A DNA stretch of 36,283 nucleotides from a virus. The number at the start of each line of letters is the position of its first letter. Within the stretch, counting starts at the first letter, position 1. The translations under genes were made by a program, and so were the position numbers. Under the pieces are notes generated by a model that was not told the origin of the DNA, searched no databases, and was given only the letters and a program-made list of their open reading frames with translations. The stretch is taken from positions 1-36,283 of IMG/VR virus record IMGVR_UViG_3300043448_000779. One strand, written 5' to 3'. Positions 34,934 to 36,283 of this stretch are shown in pieces.

Positions 34934-35689
34934 TCAAATGATTCTTGTCTTTTCGTGACCAACTCTGACACGAGGATCACACCAGATCTCAAAACCTGCT
35001 TCCTTTGCATCCAAACAGAACGATACGTCTTCTCCACACATATCCTGTACTTCACCAGATTCAAAGACTTGCATCTTCGGTGCAAACCAAGGGTACTTCA
35101 TCTCAGAGTGTTCAAAGACTCCTTTCTTAATCAGCAACCAACCAAAACCAGTGTAATCAACAGTAAAAGGCTTACGACGCTTTTGAATACTTTCCAGAGT
35201 TTCGTGATTCATCACTCCACCATTGTTACGGAAATCATCTTCTTCTAACCAGTGAGCAACAGAAGTCGTGTGACCATCTTCTGTACAATACCAACCAGCA
35301 GCAATATCCTGATCCATCAGAACCAGTTGCCAAAACTTTTCACTATTGAATACAATATCACTATCAATCCACAGTTGCCAATCATAGTTCAGTTTTCCAT
35401 CCCAGGGAACCTGATCAGGACCACGCAGAACATTTGCACCCAGACACTTACAACGTGCAAAGTTCACCATCGAACTATAGTCTTGAGAAATCTGAATACT
35501 TGCACCTGCCTGAACAAGATCAAAACAAAGTTGTACAAAGTTCTTCAGATAGGTATAGGAAACTCCACGACCAGGAAGACAGAATACAACAGTCTTTCCT
35601 CTGACCATTTCTTTCGCTTTATTGTAGTCCCACTCTGGTGCTTGTTGGGCTACAGGCGTTTTTGCTTTTACAGTAAATCCTTTTGCCAT
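34934..35689 (-). CDS. GT-A fold glycosyltransferase-like protein (251 aa)
   Basis: A probable GT-A type transferase. An early strand VVFCLPGRGVSYTYLKNFVQ (34-53) is followed by the DxD-type metal/nucleotide-sugar motif in LWIDSDIVF (107-114, DSD 109-111), a GWYCTEDGH loop (132-140), the acceptor-side GFGWLLIKKGVF (181-192), and CGEDVSFCLDAKEAGFEIWC (218-237) with GHEK (244-247), a pattern found in GT-A enzymes. No signal peptide or membrane segment is seen, so it would act in the cytoplasm. A substrate cannot be told; modification of phage or host glycans is possible. It has a sigma-70-like promoter 23 bases upstream but a poor Shine-Dalgarno. It is followed at two bases by the 63-aa gene. 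Confidence 0.78.
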   Translation of the reverse strand: MAKGFTVKAKTPVAQQAPEWDYNKAKEMVRGKTVVFCLPGRGVSYTYLKNFVQLCFDLVQAGASIQISQDYSSMVNFARCKCLGANVLRGPDQVPWDGKLNYDWQLWIDSDIVFNSEKFWQLVLMDQDIAAGWYCTEDGHTTSVAHWLEEDDFRNNGGVMNHETLESIQKRRKPFTVDYTGFGWLLIKKGVFEHSEMKYPWFAPKMQVFESGEVQDMCGEDVSFCLDAKEAGFEIWCDPRVRVGHEKTRII

Positions 35690-35711
35690 AACTTGATTAA
35701 TTTACAATCAT

Positions 35712-35740
35712 ATCATACAGTATTATCTATGATAAGTCAA
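35712..35740 (-). promoter_or_regulatory. Sigma-70-like promoter (TTGACT-17-TATGAT)
   Basis: On the minus strand TTGACT and TATGAT are separated by exactly 17 bases, a near-consensus host sigma-70 promoter that should be used early, before late gp55-type promoters. It lies 23 bases before the glycosyltransferase ATG; its -35 box overlaps the end of the 57-aa gene. Confidence 0.75.
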
Positions 35741-35910
35741 GAACTGTGTTCACTCAAAACAACTTCATCGCCCTCGACACTTAATTGAATCTCAGTATCT
35801 TCATACCAAGAAAGTTCGTTTGCAATCCACTCAGGTATTACGATATAATACTCCCCACTAATTGGATCGACCTGTATGGATTGAATTTCTTCTCCGGAAT
35901 TTTTTTTCAT
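35737..35910 (-). CDS. AbrB/SpoVT-like small protein (57 aa)
   Basis: A 57-aa protein, MKKNSGEEIQSIQVDPISGE then YYIVIPEWIANELSWYEDTE, IQLSVEGDEVVLSEHSS. The pattern of a short strand, YYIVIPEWI, then W-x-x-x-T-x-x-x-x-V-x-G-D-x-V/I resembles the swapped-hairpin AbrB/SpoVT/MazE DNA-binding domain, and I recall cyanophage proteins of this type. It may be a small regulator. The ATG at 35910 is used because a TATAAATC box lies just upstream, but the frame stays open without an ATG to 36022; the real gene could start further up and be cut by the foreign-looking boundary. Confidence 0.65.
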   Translation of the reverse strand: MKKNSGEEIQSIQVDPISGEYYIVIPEWIANELSWYEDTEIQLSVEGDEVVLSEHSS

Positions 35911-35935
35911 CTCATGTAAATAAAGTCTTATTTTT

Positions 35936-35943
35936 GATTTATA
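35936..35943 (-). promoter_or_regulatory. Late-promoter-like box TATAAATC
   Basis: The minus strand reads TATAAATC, one base from TATAAATA, 26 bases before the 57-aa gene's ATG, with no Shine-Dalgarno in the leader. The same spacing and lack of Shine-Dalgarno are seen at the clearer late promoters of this window. Confidence 0.5.
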
Positions 35944-36014
35944 TAGCTCACCTTTTTTAGCGTTTACATACCTCCGGAAATTTTTGAATTCGATGTATAT
36001 TGATCGGTCGATCT

Positions 36015-36142
36015 GGGTCGTTTATAGCTTACGGGGACCCATGGATTTTATAACGGGGGGCGCCTTATAACCCCATAACGCCCCGCAAGGGCGGGGGACG
36101 CCGGCGCGCCCCAACTGCCCCCCACGAACCCAGGTGCTGGGG
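36015..36142. other. Boundary to a GC-rich region of different origin
   Basis: Up to about 36,010 the sequence is AT-rich; from about 36,030 it becomes G/C-rich, with runs such as GGGGGGCGCC and CGGCGCGCCC. No gene is seen in this gap. It holds three TTATAA or CTATAA-type words and one GC hairpin. The change is too abrupt for one genome's normal variation. Confidence 0.85.
36081..36096 (-). terminator. GC-rich hairpin in the foreign-looking end
   Basis: CCCCGC, a four-base loop, GCGGGG: a perfect 6-bp GC stem 47 bases downstream of the stop of the GC-rich CDS on the minus strand. It lacks a U tract, so it is a possible terminator or simply a secondary structure. Confidence 0.45.
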
Positions 36143-36283
36143 TCACCCCCACTGCACCTCCCGCACGTCGTCGCGGTGGACATCAGCGAACTGCCCCGCC
36201 CAGGTGACGGCATCAGTTCCCCACGGCGGGGTCAGGCGGTTGAAGTTGCTGCCGTCGTTGCGGTATGCAACCCAGATGGTCTG
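36143..36283 (-). CDS. C-terminal end of a GC-rich gene, unknown product (46 aa visible)
   Basis: The minus strand reads open from the right edge to a TGA at 36,143. The 46 residues start QTIWVAYRNDGSNFNRLTPP and end WAGQFADVHRDDVREVQWG. Third codon positions are nearly all G or C (for example AAC, GGC, CTG, CCG), supporting real coding in a high-GC genome. Codon use is unlike every other gene here. No family is recognised; the 5' part is beyond the window. I think it belongs to a different organism or phage than the rest of this window. Confidence 0.6.
   Translation of the reverse strand, partial: QTIWVAYRNDGSNFNRLTPPWGTDAVTWAGQFADVHRDDVREVQWG

Noticed and set aside
34933-35085. Longer form of the 63-aa gene
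   Set aside because: The extra residues are in another frame of the glycosyltransferase gene and rich in Cys/Arg; the ATG at 34932 fits gene spacing.
35252-35788. A 178-residue open frame on the plus strand
   Set aside because: It lies opposite the glycosyltransferase and its promoter, has no ribosome site or family resemblance, and its composition is that of a mirror frame.
33570-36142. tRNA genes in the gaps, as many cyanophages carry them
   Set aside because: No cloverleaf, GGTTCRA-type T-loop or acceptor stem could be found by eye in any gap.
36022-36213. A 63-residue open frame on the minus strand in the GC-rich end
   Set aside because: It overlaps the better GC-rich frame ending at 36,143, is full of Gly/Arg/Pro typical of a shifted GC-rich frame, and crosses the hairpin.
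1-36283. Defence island, toxin-antitoxin or novel mobile system
   Set aside because: Nearly all genes fit a phage structural cluster; the AbrB-like 57-aa gene has no toxin partner beside it, and no transposase, integrase or nuclease other than terminase is seen.

Overview
This window is most likely a piece of a T4-like cyanophage (a contractile-tailed marine myovirus of picocyanobacteria) from about 1 to 36,010. The evidence is a run of recognisable T4 structural homologues in near-T4 order, AT-rich coding, late promoters of the T4 TATAAATA type, cyanophage-typical small proteins, and an S-adenosylmethionine decarboxylase (speD), a known cyanophage auxiliary gene. Every gene I accept is on the minus strand, so transcription runs right to left. 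The last ~240 bases are sharply different: GC-rich, with GC-rich third codon positions. They probably come from another genome (assembly chimera) or mark a recombination boundary.

Layout in the direction of transcription (right to left): a GC-rich foreign-looking fragment with a truncated CDS (36,143-36,283) and a hairpin; a small module with a 57-aa AbrB/SpoVT-like protein, a GT-A type glycosyltransferase behind a sigma-70-like promoter, 63-aa and 50-aa small proteins and a conserved 218-aa protein; speD; an 80-aa protein; then the baseplate genes gp25, gp6, a 3,986-aa gp7 homologue, gp8 and a 2,351-aa DUF4815-type protein where T4 has genes 9-12. Three or four small proteins follow, then a 566-aa fibre protein at the T4 wac (whisker) position, a 56-aa coiled coil, and the neck genes gp13, gp14 and gp15. 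Last come the terminase small subunit gp16, three head/virion genes (a 560-aa basic mosaic protein, a 102-aa protein with a capsid-targeting-like N terminus, a 519-aa virion-like protein) and the 5' part of the terminase large subunit gp17, cut by the left edge.

How the genes work together: gp25, gp6, gp7 and gp8 build baseplate wedges; the 2,351-aa protein and fibre are probably peripheral baseplate or adhesion parts; gp13-gp15 close the neck and tail end; gp16/gp17 package DNA; the three genes between them probably encode virion components, some possibly internal. Packing is very tight: TAATG and ATGA overlaps are common, and no gap in the phage part exceeds about 70 bases except the 35,911-36,022 stretch before the GC-rich end. 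The whole gene-free stretch at the right, 35,911-36,142 (232 bases), holds one late-promoter-like site and one GC hairpin. I saw no tRNA, CRISPR array, insertion sequence or defence system.

The most unusual feature is modular expansion. The wedge core proteins (gp6, gp25) keep T4 length, while gp7, gp8, gp14, gp15 and the 2,351-aa protein are swollen by the same few small repeat modules, described in the findings. Family assignments come from remembered T4 sequences and cyanophage families, not from a search.
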